From contig JAEVLN010000023.1 of NCBI GenBank assembly GCA_018350325.1, positions 249,001 through 313,000 on the forward strand: DNA of 64,000 nt, written 5' to 3'. Numbering within the stretch: position 1 is the first letter of the stretch; every line of letters starts with the position of its first letter. This document shows, one piece after another, positions 1-11,589 of this stretch. The position numbers and the translations under genes are program-made. The notes under the pieces were generated by a model, which ran no database searches, was not told the origin of the DNA, and saw only the letters and a list, made by a program, of their open reading frames with translations. The stretch comes from Globodera rostochiensis. Taxonomy: Eukaryota > Nematoda > Chromadorea > Rhabditida > Heteroderidae.

Positions 1-1020
1 ATAAATTCTTTAAATTAATAAAAGGCAAACCAATAATTAAAATCTATTATTCACAGAAAATGCAATTTCAAAAAAATTGCTTTTGTAAGAAAAGAAAGAA
101 TTTAAAAAATAAGGTGTAAGACCGGGATGCAAAATACCATAAAAGGTTTCATCGACATTGATGAATTTCTTTAAGAAAACTATATTTAAAAGATTAATAC
201 TAAAAATTTTTTTAGACATATCTTAAAGATTCTTGATAAATTCGAATATTTTACCTAACAAAAGCAATTAAACTCTAAAGTTAAAAAAATAATAATGGGT
301 TTTCATGAACATTCTTTTCGCCAACCAATAAAGTACGTGCATGTTTTAACTTGTAGTATAAACAGATATTGGTTTGTATTGTCGATTTTATTTGTTCAAA
401 AAAATCGGGCAAAATGCCACCTTGCTCATGTATATTAATTTATTGAATTGCTCAATATTTATAAGTTAACAATATTAATTAAATATTGGTCAAAGTTGCA
501 TACGCTTTTTTATTTATTTAACATCGCGCGAAGGTTATTCAGGACGTCGGAAAGTGGGCATTACTACCGCGCATAGACATTAACATGGATGGCCACATGC
601 TTGAAAATGTTTTTTAGTTATTTCCAAAAAACTTACTATTAAATAAAAAGTTAAATTTGAAACTTTACCGTATTTGCAATTAATCTGGCATGATGTTTCA
701 TTATTAATGTGCCAACAATTTATTAATATATTTATTTTGAGATTACAGCTTTTATTAGAAATTGTTTTAAAGCTTTAGTTTTTATGCTAACATTAATTCA
801 TTTTAAATTTTTTTACAAATTTGATTCACTTTTACTTATTCTTAAGTTGTTAATATTTTGTTTACGAGTTTTTTGTTTTATATACGAGTTTTTTGGTTTA
901 TTTTTTAAATTTTATTTATCGATTATTTCTCCTTTTTATTTTTTGGAAAATATGCTTAACAATTTAAATAGTTATTTTAACATTTTAATTATCCCCTGCT
1001 TTTTTGGAATAAAAAATGTT
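1..1020. other. Gene-free AT-rich flank with one GC-richer island
   Basis: The first 300 bases are A-rich on the + strand, and bases 780-1020 are T-rich and open for 86 codons of low-complexity, hydrophobic sequence that I do not take as a gene. Between them, about 500-615 stands out for its GC content and CG dinucleotides. On the + strand this island reads through about 35 codons to a TAG near 614. No splice borders, promoter or known domain could be recognised, so it is described and not called as a gene. Confidence 0.5.
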
Positions 1021-3175
1021 GTTTCGATGCGCCAGGCAGATTAACTTAAATAAAATGCTAATTTATAAATAATTGGAGTAGAATATAAAGATCACAAAAA
1101 TTATTTATAATATGAAAACACAACAAATTATAATTTTAAAAATACCCACTCATTTAAATGATTGTTATAACCAACTTATTTTTAAGAAATTTTTTCAATA
1201 TAGATAAAATAATTAACAAAAAATATAGGAGCGAAAAACTAAAAATAATATTATTAGAAAGGAATTTTATGTATTTATAATGATTTTTTAATGTTACGAC
1301 AAAAGCTGATGCAGAATAAAAATTCAATTTTAATCCCAAAATAAAATCGTTATATAAAAATAAATAATTATTATAAACCTAAAATATTTTTACACATAAC
1401 GATTCTGATATAATAAAAAACATTATTGCGACTAAAATTATAAAATAGTAATTTACGGAGTACTAATAAATCTAAAACCATAAATATTAAAATCAGCAAT
1501 TAAAGCTCCATTATCGCAGCTAAATATGGAAAACTGGCGCTACAGTGAAGTTTTAGATAAAGCACGGAGCAAACACAAGGCTTTAAATTATGATATAAAA
1601 AAACATAATAAAAAATGTTTGCTAGTTTGGATAATGTAATTAAGTTAAAACATATAAATCTTTTAAAGAGACATCAAAATCAACAAATTCATTTAAATGA
1701 TTTCTTATGCGTATTGCAAAATAAAATAATGGTGCTTTGTCATTAACTGCATTACAAAACTAAAACTAAAAAAACATTTAATTTTAGAAGCAAAATAATG
1801 CCTAATTATTTTGAAGTCTTTCATTGTAAAATAAAATCTATTTTCTCATTTAAAAGTTTTTATTATTAATCACATAAAAATTACAAACCTTAATTTTTAA
1901 TTTAAAAAAGTGCAAACAAACTTTTTTTTTCATATTTTTATCAAAGGATCTATTTGTCTTTCCTAATCAAACCTAATGAATAAAAATATTAATAAATATA
2001 GAAAGTGATATTTAACGGTTGCTGGGTGTGGACAACTCATGACCACGAGTTTTTGCTCAGCAAACAACAGTTTCACGTCGACAAGATTGCGGATAGAGAT
2101 TGACGGCTAAATCGCTAACTTGGCATTTCCTGTCGAGCTCAACTGGGTCTTAAAAATAAATTTATTTAATTAAAAAAAGACCCTATTAAAAACCAGCAAA
2201 TTTTTTCACTCAATCAAACGAATTTTTATAAAATAACAAAAGGATTCGGTAAATATATGAATGACTACTAGAAGGTGCCAGCTCTGCAATAAAATTTCAC
2301 ATTTAACTATGGAATAAAAGAAATATAAAAGCAGTCATAATGGAAAGCATAAGATGAGGCAAAATATTGACTGTTATTAAAAATACAATGATGAATCAAA
2401 ATAAAATTATATAAAATGGACAACATAACAATTCTTAAAATCTAATATACTTTAATTATGAATGTAATTACTTAACAAAGTATGTTTTAATATACTGACA
2501 TAATAACACAAATCAATACATTTGGAGTACGACATTTTCGTAAAATAAACAAAGTTATTGCACATCAAATATGGGACTTGCCAATAAATATTAGTTTTAA
2601 GATAAATAGATAAGGAGGATAACATTGCGTTTGAGTTGGTAAAATTGGTGACCTTAAAACAAATTAAATTTAACAAATCTAAAAAGTCAAAGCTAATATT
2701 AAGATAAAAATAATAATTTTATTTGTAAAATGATATCTGTTGGCATTAAATTAAAATTATAATTAATATTTATATTTAGTATTATTTTTAATATCTATTT
2801 AGATTTTAAAGTTTTAGCCATGTAGGTTTAATTTTTAGAAGATTACAACTCATTTAAATTAGTGCTCCCCACTAAAATAGAGCGCCCTTTTTGGGGTGGA
2901 TGAACAATAGAGGCCCCACCCCCTTAAATAAAGTCCCCCGCCCTAAATTAGATTTTTTTTTTTTGCAAAATTGATCTTAATATTGTATTATAAATTAATA
3001 TAAAAATAAATAGGGTGCTAAATCTTTAATTTGACAGTAAAACCTGTTGATAATACTTTAAAAAATCTACCTTTAAATAAAAAATTAAAAATATAACCAT
3101 AAAAATAAATAAATAAATATTAGAATGAGAAACGTGATATAGTTAATTTTTTTTATGCTATTACTGAGTAAAAGG

Positions 3176-3245
3176 ATTTATTGATATGAATTATGAATTA
3201 TGTTAAATACATTTATTGATATGAATTATGCATTATGTTAAATAC
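3176..3245 (+). repeat. Direct tandem duplication, 35-bp unit x 2
   Basis: A 35-base unit beginning ATTTATTGATATGAATTATG occurs twice head to tail (3176-3210 and 3211-3245). The copies differ by one base within the shared run (GAATTATG against GCATTATG). It is a simple local duplication with no visible coding or regulatory role. Confidence 0.9.
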
Positions 3246-3549
3246 AAAGTCTATCGATTTCATGGCCACGACCATGGAGTACATAACATGAAACGATTCA
3301 TTCTTATTAAACATTTTTTCGAGCGATCTCGAAGTCCATTAAATTTATTGTAAAAATGTAATATTAATACAAATCTGATAAGTAAATGCAATATAATCTA
3401 AAAGTCCCTATATAACAGATGAAATTTCCAAATTTTTCATAACATACAAACAATAGATAAGTTATATCAATTGGTCTAAATGATGTTAGATAGTAATTTG
3501 ACAAAAAAAAATTTAAATCGTCTAGAACAGTAAAAAAAATATTAAAATG

Positions 3550-3748
3550 CTCCACTTTATCAAAAGTTAAACTAAATGGAACCGTGCCCAAAAAGTAACT
3601 ATTTCGAATTAATAATAAATTACATATTTATGGAAGTTTAAGTCAAAATAATCATTACTAAAAGAATAGATAAATAAAGTAATTTTTTTGCAATTTAAAA
3701 ATAAAAATTTGCCTTTGTCTCGCATTATAACTGAATAAAAACTGCAAA
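3550..3748 (-). repeat. Dispersed repeat, inverted partner of 17136-17370
   Basis: Read in reverse complement, this segment matches 17136-17370 through several anchors: the CTCCACTTTATCAAAAGTTA region, the run ending TTATGGAAGTTTAAGTC, and GTCTCGCATTATAACTGAAT. The copies are diverged and differ by short insertions. This copy lies in an A-rich block and its partner in a T-rich block, so the inverted relation agrees with the skew. The element type is unknown. Confidence 0.8.
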
Positions 3749-5107
3749 TTAATATCAGAAAAATGGAGGTAAAAAAGAAACAAATTATGTGAAGAAACAA
3801 AGTTATCTAAATATAAATAAGCAATAATTTTAGATGGTTGTAACAAATTCATTTTTAAGTTCAGAAACTAATCTTTATGATTTGTGGGTTTTGACAAATT
3901 AATAAAACTAAATGATAATGTCTATAAAAAAGTAATAATTAAACAGCAAATATTAAATTTAAATGTTTATTTCTAATAATATTCTTGTTTCCATAAGCAA
4001 AAGGAAGAGCCTGCAGCATGATTCAAGAGCGCTACCTACCGAGAATGGGAAGAGGCAACCCGCTACAAAAAAAAAAATAAATAAAATTCGAAAATGAAAT
4101 CGTCGCATAATAAATGATCCACTATAAAGATAACTACAGTAAGTAAAGCTAATAAAATAGCTTTTATATTTATTGTTTATTTTTCGTCAAAGTAAATATA
4201 ATTTTTTATTAATTTACGTTCACTTATTTAACTTAGCTCATTTACTTATTCCAATTATGTGATTGGAGTAAATATTAATATTTACAAAATTTGAAAATTA
4301 CTTCAATCAAGATTTATAATGATTACGCGATAAATAACAATAAACTTGAAAGTTTTGTATGCAATTAATATAACTATTAATCAGTAGTCATAAACTCGCG
4401 TATGACAAATCTTGAATTACGGAAAAAAGCATAATTTAATTTTAAATTCGTAAAAACAAACCAAAAAATAAAAGCGATAAGAAAAATACTCAAATGAAAC
4501 ATTGGTTTGGTAAAAATGCAAATTTTTATCTAATAATATAATAATAATTAAACATTTTCGTCAGCACCAAAATGAATCTGGTACAAATAAAAAATAAATC
4601 AGAGGTAAATGAATTTGGTGTTTTTTTGTTATAGACCAACGACTTAATGTTGAAAAGACAATGCTACAAAAAAAATGTAACGAATAAAAACTACAGAAAA
4701 AATGACTTAAGAGAAGTCACGCATATTTATAAAAAAGAAAGCAGGAAGATTATTTAAACACACCATATTTAATCAACCTAAAATCTAATAATATTCAGCA
4801 AAAATATAGGGGTTAATACTGTTATATAAACAGCAGCTAATTAATCGTTCCTTTTTATATTTAAAAAATAATGCGTAGAAAAATATTGATAATAACTTGA
4901 CAAAAAAATTGATTATCCAATTATTAATTTACAAACGCAAACTAATAAACAAAGTAAAGTAGAAAAAGCCATGCAGCAAAGTCGAAGTGGTTTGAAAAGT
5001 TTCAAAATGTAAACTTGCCAATATCGAACTTTTTCGTGGTTTTCTGATCATAACTTTTTTAAACTTTTATTTACTGCTTCGTTTAGTTTTACAAATAGTT
5101 TCTATTC

Positions 5108-5448
5108 ATTTAGAGCTTTCCATTAGTATAAGACTTAAACCATTTAGTGCGGGTGCATAAAGTTATTATGCCTAAAACCACTTCATTAAATAGATGTGGC
5201 GGATTTACGAAACGCCCTGGCGGATTTACGAAGCGCCCATAGTGGCGGAATTTACGAAACGACCCAGCACGGTTTTCCGACGACGTGCTGGGTCGTTTCT
5301 TAAATTCCGCCACCATGGGCGTTTCTTAAATCCGCCAGGGCGTTTCTTAAATTTGCACATATAACAAATGAGTGGTTTTAGACATCCTAACTTTATTCAC
5401 ACTGCACTAAAATCAGTTAACCCTTATACGCAATGGAAAGCTCTAAAT
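5108..5448. mobile_element. Foldback (long palindromic) element with 17-bp perfect ends
   Basis: The ends are perfect inverted repeats, ATTTAGAGCTTTCCATT at 5108-5124 and its complement at 5432-5448. The arms of about 160 bases stay complementary almost to the centre. Landmarks pair in order: AGTGCGGGTG, AAAACCACT, then three GGCGGATTTACGAAACGC-like subrepeats per arm, closing on a CAGCACG/CGTGCTG stem with a loop near 5275-5285. No clear target duplication was found. A 68-codon frame on the minus strand is only a by-product of the arms. A transcript would fold into one long hairpin. The structure fits a foldback transposon or a MITE. Confidence 0.88.
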
Positions 5449-6640
5449 AAGTAGAAAAAGCGATAAAGTTGAAACGGTTTATAAGTTTTAAAAAAAGTTA
5501 TAATGTAAAAATGCCAAACTGTGTGGAACACAAGCAACGAAGAATCAGAAAATCGATCTTGAGTAATCAATTAAAAATATTGTTAAATATGAATAAACCT
5601 ATACATAAAATATTAAAAAACCATGGCCCTTTAAAAAATAAAAAGAAGTTCCAAGTCTGTAAGTTACAACATCAAATCTATTTCTAATTTAAATATTTTA
5701 AACTGCCGATAAAACTAATTAAATAATTCAAATTTTTAATCTTATGTATAAATTTTCATTCTTTTAAGAAGCATTTAAATACAGTAAATTAATCTAATTC
5801 ACGGGCTGTCATTATCCTTACACTTGGTTTTTGCAACGGTTTAAAAAATAACGATTTTTTTTCACTAATCTTGATTAAACATTGTTTTGATTAAAAGTGT
5901 TATGTATTTTATTTTTTGACTATTAATAACGTTAACAATGTGTATAGATGGCGATCGTCCCCATTGTGAAATTATTTTTTATAGGTAAATTTACTTAAAT
6001 TCATAGATATTTATGTGTAATGCTATAACACAAAACAAGCTATTTTTATATTTTAAAGTTGTTATAATCCCTCCGGCTGGCCCAATACTGGCTTTTAATA
6101 TTTTTAATAACGTTTTGAATTTTATTTATTTTTGCTTAATAAGAAGTAAATTCTATATTTGCTTTAAAAATTTTTTAAGTTGTGTTTTGCATCACTGACA
6201 CGTGCTGCTTGTTTTCCCTCATCTCTTTGATCCACTCTGCCAACATATTTGTGGTTTATTTATTTTAATAATTTGATATTTATATTTTGGCTAAAGCTAT
6301 AAATAATATTTTTAAAATGTAAGAAACAATCTTATTAGCTTGTTAATGTTTTGTTTTGCTGGGTAATATTATTCTATTACTCAAAATTTTTGAGTTTTAC
6401 TATTATATTTATCAATAAATTGTTTGATTACTTATTAAAGATGACGAACATTAAATAATAAAAATATAGTTTTTTACTTTGACATCTGATAAACCTAAGA
6501 AATACAAAATTTTTTAAAAATTAAATTTATATGTTTAAATTAAACAATATATTATAAAGTTATACCTAGTAGTTTTAGAGAAGCAGGCACAATCGTCGCA
6601 GAATTATTAATTGTTAGATTTATCAACAAATTTCATTTCT
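5449..6640. other. Gene-free stretch, A-rich then T-rich
   Basis: Bases 5449-5700 are A-rich. The + strand turns T-rich at about 5700 and stays so to about 6550. Open frames of 72 codons (5469-5687) and 61 codons (6013-6198) are within chance expectation and show no domain. No repeat or RNA gene is recognised. Confidence 0.5.
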
Positions 6641-6649
6641 AACGTATAG

Positions 6650-6746
6650 ATTGGTAGTGCCATCGGCAAGACAGCCGAGCGAGAGCCCTCGGTGAGACAG
6701 AACAAAGAGATTTTGATAAACCACGCAACGACTGCGCAGTGCGCAC
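6650..6746. other. GC-rich island directly left of a hAT-like end
   Basis: This island holds a small hairpin (CCGAG pairing with CTCGG near 6675-6692) and a near-palindrome around TGCGCAGTGCGCA at about 6733-6745. It abuts the CAGGGATG end at 6747. It could be flanking exon sequence or the end of another relic. No open frame distinguishes these possibilities. Confidence 0.4.
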
Positions 6747-7179
6747 CAGGGATGTGCTCTGGTCGCCTTTTTAAAAACCAGAAACCAGAAATCAGAATTC
6801 TGGTTGCATAAAAAAAAAATCAGAAACCAGAAATCAGAATTCTGGTGCCCCTTTTAAAAATCAGAAATCAGAAAACAGAATTCTGGTGCCCAAAACGACC
6901 AGAAATTCTGGTAAATCAGAAAACCAGAACAGAAATTTTTTAATCATTCCCGCATTTTTCTTAAGCAATTTTTCCTCCAAAAATTTCGATTTTAGGGGTG
7001 TTTTTTGGGTTTTTTATTGCATTTTTCTTATCAAATTTTCCAAAAAAGTTCAATTTCCAGCAAATTTTTTAGAATTTTTAACATTTTGGTAGAAAAATTT
7101 CGAAAATTTTGTCGATTTTTAAATTTTCAAAAATGCAAATTTTTTGCGAATTCTGCTTCTTTTGGGGGCGCGGGGGGTC

Positions 7180-7201
7180 GGCGGTGCCGATAGGCGCCGC
7201 C
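7180..7201. repeat. GC hairpin motif, copy 1
   Basis: A near-perfect stem, GGCGGTGCC then a GATA loop then GGCGCCGCC, stands in otherwise AT-rich transposon sequence. It is followed by CGAGAAAATTTTGA and a stretch that is also shared with the copy at 9467. Confidence 0.85.
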
Positions 7202-7295
7202 GAGAAAATTTTGACTTGATTTGTTAACAGATTTTCAACCAAAACTTAAAAAAATCGGCACGTTTTTTAATGCTTTTTAGAAATAGGAGGGGGTC

Positions 7296-7317
7296 GGCGG
7301 TGCCGATAGGCGCCGCC
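7296..7317. repeat. GC hairpin motif, copy 2
   Basis: This is the same stem and GATA loop as copy 1, identical over 22 bases and preceded by GGGGGTC as copy 1 is. The downstream run keeps only GAAAATTTT. Two copies 116 bases apart inside one relic suggest an internal duplication. Confidence 0.85.
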
Positions 7318-7500
7318 GGAAAATTTTTTTTTATTTTTAATGACAATTTGTTAAGAAAATTGGCCCAAGAATGAATAATTTTGCAAAAATGGCTATTTGT
7401 AAATGGTGTTGTAAATAAAAATTTAACTTAGAATTTCTGGTTTTTTTCTGGTTTTTTCTCTAAAAAACCAGAAACCAGAAATCAGAATTCTGGTTTCAAA

Positions 7501-8949
7501 GCAAATCAATTAAAAAACTCAATATTTTGTGTATATCATTAATGTGAATAAAAAAATAAAAATGTAATAATTTAAAAAATCTGAAATTTTGTAAAGGAAC
7601 TGATCCATTTTGAATATGTATTAGTACTTAAGGCGTAGATATCTGGATCGTTGCATATATAATGGCTAATAATAATCTGGAACAAAACTCAAAACAAAAG
7701 GCGCGTATGGTTGGCAATAAAAATAATTTGTATTTATTTGGCTACTTATTGTGCAATATTTGGCCAACACATAATACAAGCAAAAGGAGTGTTGTAGAGA
7801 TAACGAGTGAAAATTTGTCTAAAATATATATAATAAAGAAGTGCGGCAACTAAATTATAAATATCTAATAAATGAGATAAATAGATGATTATTCATAATA
7901 TATTGACAAAATTCTAAAAATAATAGCTAAGTAGATAATCTAATTGAAAAAAACATAAAAATAAAAGATAAAATTACTATTATCCAATGCGAGGCAAATT
8001 AAAAAAATACTAGTTGAAAATTAATTTAAGATCCAAGTTTGTGGACAACAACAATAATCCTATTTGCTGTCAACACTTTCGTTAATAATTGTGCAAATTC
8101 GTTCATTTTATCAAACAAAAAATAATTTAGTCATCAAACGAAATACAATAAAATGATAAATTTAGAAATATTAATAAGGGTTGAATCCAACTAAAGAAAA
8201 TTATTTAATATATAAACAAAAAATTTCAAATTAAGTTACCTAGAGGAAGCAGCAAGAACGAACAGACCAAAACTTAAAAAACATAAACTTAGATTGTTTA
8301 AAAGAAAACAAATTTTTACTTATGAATGCCTTCAACTTTTCCGTTATTAACAACAATGGACGAAAGATTCAGCTCGAAAGTTAAGAAGTATATTACCGAG
8401 AAGAACAACTCATTGTAAATTGCAAACAAATAAATAAATTATTTTTATAACAATAAACCATAAAATGCTATCTATTGATAAATTACTAGTTTCGATTAAA
8501 TACCTTTTGCACAATACTTGAACTACGAGTATTACAGAAAATGTCTTCACCCTTTTCTCGGCTTCCAATTACGAAGACAGAAACAAGGATTTAATTTAAT
8601 AATAATATTTCAACGAATAGATCAAAACTTTAAAAAATACAATTATATAAATGTTAATGTTACATTTAATTTAAGTATCTTATATTAACAAAATGTTTAA
8701 ATTTTATAGAAAATTTTTGTCTAAAAAAAGTAATATTATTATTGTGAAGCATACGGAAATTAAACCTTATACAAGAACTAAAAAAAATAAAGCTAATTCT
8801 TTCGATATATAAATGTAATTTTTTGACTTATGATAGAAAAAGTGTTAAGATCCCCTCACATAATACATAACATAAAGATTAGCAAACAAAGTGAAACATT
8901 TTTTATTTGGAATCTAGTTTTATAAACTTTTTTTTTCGTTGAATTAATA
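7501..8949. other. A-rich gene-free stretch
   Basis: The + strand is A-rich throughout. Open frames stay below 65 codons under the standard code. Slightly GC-richer patches at about 8230-8410 read as a continuous frame only if TAA is not a stop. No repeat, RNA gene or promoter is recognised. Confidence 0.45.
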
Positions 8950-8957
8950 GTTTATTA

Positions 8958-9123
8958 CAGTGTTTTGCTGTTCCAACAATTTTGAACCTGTTCCTGTTCT
9001 GTTCTCAAATTTTAGAACAGCCTATCTGTTCTGTTCCTGTTCTGTTCCGACCTCGAGAACAGAACAGGAACAGAACAGGAACAGAACAGGAACAGAACAG
9101 AGTAAACTGTTCTTAGACTGTTC
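8958..9123. repeat. Left subterminal GAACAG/CTGTTC repeat array
   Basis: There are about a dozen CTGTTC or GAACAG units, often as GAACAGGAACA in tandem, and they switch strand near the CTCGAG at about 9053. They pair with the similar array at the right end of the element. Dense short subterminal motifs are where hAT transposases usually bind. Confidence 0.85.
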
Positions 9124-9466
9124 CAAATTAAAAATTTTCCGAGTGAAATTCAGTCTGAAATTTTAATTGATGATGCATTGGACAAAGTGTTCATCACTTG
9201 CTAGTGATGCTCGAGACCTAAATTTACCGAGACTTGACCCCGAGACTCGAGAATTGACTCCCAAAAATCCGAGACTTTTACCAAAATTTTTTATTTTGGT
9301 TCAAAATAGGTTTGCTCCCGACCCCTTGGGGGAGGGAAAATCGGGGAGGTCGGTGTTGGTCATGCGAGGGTCGGGGACGACGCAATTTTGAGAATGGGGA
9401 GCAATCTTAGTGAAAAAATTAAATAATTTTTTGAGACTTCTGCTTTCTTCTAGAGGAAGGGGGGTT

Positions 9467-9488
9467 GGCGGTGCCGATAGGCGCCGCC
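9467..9488. repeat. GC hairpin motif, copy 3
   Basis: Identical over 22 bases to the two copies at 7180 and 7296, with a shared downstream run (CGAGAAAATTTTGA, then a CAATTTGTTAA-like stretch). It links the interior of this hAT element with the relic at 6747-7500 as related families. Confidence 0.85.
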
Positions 9489-9759
9489 GAGAAAATTTTG
9501 ATTTTTGACTCAATTTGTTAAGAGATGTGCAACCATTTTTGAAGCTTTTTAGAAATGGGAGTGGCCTGGTGAATTTTTTTTTGAAGATTTTGATGGAATT
9601 GTTAAAAAAATTGGTCTTGATTTTTAAAAATTAGAAAACAAAAGGGTCCCCCCTTATGATTAAATTTAATAAAAAAATTTTATATTTTTATCCCTTCAAA
9701 AAATATTAAAACTGAAAAAAATTGTTTCCTTTACCATCAAAAAAGTTATAAAAAGAGGG

Positions 9760-9842
9760 GACAAATCATTTACACAGTCGGGGGTTCGAACCCGCTGCCC
9801 CAGGAATCACACATCACTCACCATTTACACCACACAAGGGAA
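9760..9842 (-). other. tRNA-like (SINE-like) sequence inside the hAT element
   Basis: On the minus strand, an A-box match TGGTGTAAATGG (9832-9821) lies about 28 bases before a B-box match GGTTCGAACCC (9792-9782). This is close to the spacing in tRNA genes, where these boxes form the internal RNA polymerase III promoter. The D- and T-loop regions look tRNA-like, but the acceptor ends do not pair and two T-stem pairs are broken, so it is not a functional tRNA. The core GGGTTCGAACCC is itself a perfect 12-base palindrome. A tRNA-derived SINE relic is the best reading. Confidence 0.45.
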
Positions 9843-10008
9843 TAAAATAAAAAGAATAAAAAAGATTTTCACTGGGGAAAGTTGAAGTTTAGACTAAATC
9901 GAATCGCGTCAGTCAGTTTCACCAGTGCGCCACGTGAGATCATAATGAATATTTGGAAATTTCAAATATATTACTCAATCAAGTTCAATTCTTCAATTTT
10001 TACCCTGT

Positions 10009-10146
10009 TCTAGCTTGGCCTGTTCTGTTCCTGTTCTGTTCCTGTTCCAAAGATTTTGAATCTGTTCTTGTTCCTGTGCTGTTCTAAAATCTTAGAACAG
10101 AACAGAACAGGAACAGAACAGGCCAAGCTGGAACAGCAAAACACTG
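10009..10146. repeat. Right subterminal GAACAG/CTGTTC repeat array
   Basis: CTGTTC units run to about 10085 and GAACAG units follow to the terminus, with AGCTTGGCC and its complement GGCCAAGCT framing the array. The right arm is therefore itself a local palindrome as well as a partner of the left arm. Confidence 0.85.
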
Positions 10147-11341
10147 GTTTATTATTTATAGGTACTAATAATTTTGTTTTTAGATTACAAAGTAAGCTAT
10201 CTGGATATATTTATTCATTTCATTTTGAATATTTATAATAGAATTTTAAATTCGTTTTTGTGTAATATTTTTAATCTTTCTATTTTATTTGGTTTATATA
10301 ATTTGGTAAAACTTTTCGTTACTTACGCTCGATTTGAAAGAAGAACACATTTGAAACCTGAACGTGAAATTCAATGATAAAAACAAAAATTAATATAACC
10401 CTTAAGGGACAGCAAAAGATGTTTTTTTTTAATCAAAAGAAGCTTTCCCCTTACTTTTGTTATTTTTTTGATTTCTAGTAAATATTTTTTATTTTATTTT
10501 GTTTAAAATTTATTTATTTTTTTTTATTCAGAAAAATTTGTAATTTTTATTTTTGTTTTTATTTTTCGAGCTAAGTTTTATTTGGGTTCAAATGTATTTA
10601 ATCACTTTTTTTGCTTATAAATTTGCTGACAAATATTTTATTCATTATTTAAATAAAAAAGATTGCCTTATTCAAATACTCAATAAATAAACGAAGTTAA
10701 ACAAGTATGTACTAAATCTGCATTCTTTTGAAAATAAAATTATATGCCCAGACCAAAATCTGTTCGGAAAATATAATATTTGTAAAATATGGAACCAAAT
10801 AAATGTAAACGAATAAATTATAAACTAATTAAAACAAATTAAAATCTTTAAATAATTATTATTAATTATTCTAAGCATTTTGACGTTGATTAAAGTTTAA
10901 CTCAAATATTAAAAATTGGATTTATGTGTCCAAAGAATGCGGCAATAAATTTTGCTGATTGGGGATAGTAAAAATGAATTAAAATGAATAAAGTTGGTTA
11001 GCTTTTGATTTGATATTAAATTGGCATTTGCATCACAAGACCGAAGAAGAGATCCGAGAAAAATGGGCAATAATGGCCATTATTATAATAGCATATAAAA
11101 AATATAAATAGAAAAAGAATAAAGTTCAAAATGCCACTACATCAATTTCCGAGTGTAAAAATGTCGAGGAACCTTATTTACCAAACAAATTATGCTTTTA
11201 ATAATCTAAAATATTTTCAAAAAACAACTAAAATATAAGCTAAATAGCAATTAATTTCCAATCGTCATAATTTTCGACATTAAACTAATATGATCAATTT
11301 TGAAATTTAAAAACATTAATTTGCAATATCTTAAAAAATTG

Positions 11342-11462
11342 CAAAAAAAACAATAAACTTTTAAAGCCAATTTAAAAAAACATCACCCAAATGCTACTTA
11401 CTGTTGATTGAATGATGTTGTGTTAAAATTGCATTTTAAATTATAGTTGCCCAAAAACATCA
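11342..11462 (+). repeat. Dispersed repeat family A, partial copy
   Basis: The segment with AAAGCCAATTTAAAAA, CATCACCCAAATGCTACTTA, GTTAAAATTGCAT and AGTTGCCCAAAAA matches 36165-36265 and 39910-40005 in order. All three copies have the same orientation and all lie in A-rich stretches. The element type is unknown. Confidence 0.75.
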
Positions 11463-11589
11463 AAAAATCAAGTAAAAAGTTATTAATATATATAATCAAA
11501 CAGATTTATAATCTTTTTAGAAATGTTTTAATAAAAATTCTTAACAAAAATGCAATAAAAGACAATAAATACACAAATAAGCCCCTAAT

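Larger units (their letters stand above)
1021..5107. other. A-rich gene-free stretch with small islands
   Basis: The + strand is strongly A-rich and TAA is frequent in every frame. Islands of higher GC lie at about 1500-1595, 2010-2155 and 4008-4066. The 2010-2155 island has a 33-codon open frame on + ending at TGA, and its reverse strand is equally open, so no coding direction can be chosen. Bases 2865-2945 form a small hairpin in which GGGGTGG pairs with CCACCCC, and may be a transposon relic. No gene is recognised. Confidence 0.5.
6747..7500. mobile_element. hAT-like relic with CCAGAAATCAGAATTCTGG subterminal repeats
   Basis: The left edge CAGGGATGTGCTCTGGTCGCC (first 16 bases are enough to recognise the type) resembles the CAGGG starts of hAT elements. 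Just inside are three or four copies of an AACCAGAAATCAGAATTCTGG motif spaced about 65 bases apart. The same motif recurs at 7435-7495 near the presumed other end. The interior carries two copies of a GC-rich 22-base hairpin (7180-7201 and 7296-7317). I could not find a matching CCCTG right terminus or a duplicated target, so the right end is lost or degenerate. Confidence 0.6.
8958..10146. mobile_element. Non-autonomous hAT element, 1189 bp, TSD GTTTATTA
   Basis: The termini CAGTGTTTTGCTGTTCC (8958-8974) and its complement (10130-10146) are perfect 17-bp inverted repeats, flanked on both sides by the 8-bp duplication GTTTATTA (8950-8957 and 10147-10154). An 8-bp duplication with CAG...CTG ends is typical of hAT transposons. 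Both subterminal regions are built from GAACAG/CTGTTC repeats that extend the inverted arms to about 140-165 bases. The interior has a GC hairpin motif (9467-9488) and a tRNA-like segment, but no transposase frame. The element must therefore have been moved by a transposase encoded elsewhere. Confidence 0.93.

Noticed and set aside
784..1044. 86-codon + frame rich in F, L and I
   Set aside because: Translated T-rich low-complexity DNA without motifs. Its length is within chance for this composition.
5110..5316. 68-codon minus-strand frame with RFVNPPGRFVNPP repeats
   Set aside because: It is the translation of the three subrepeats in the left arm of the foldback element, not a protein gene.
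9782..9793. Functional tRNA gene at GGGTTCGAACCC
   Set aside because: A and B boxes fit, but acceptor and T-stem pairs fail and no complete cloverleaf forms on either strand, so only a tRNA-like relic is called.
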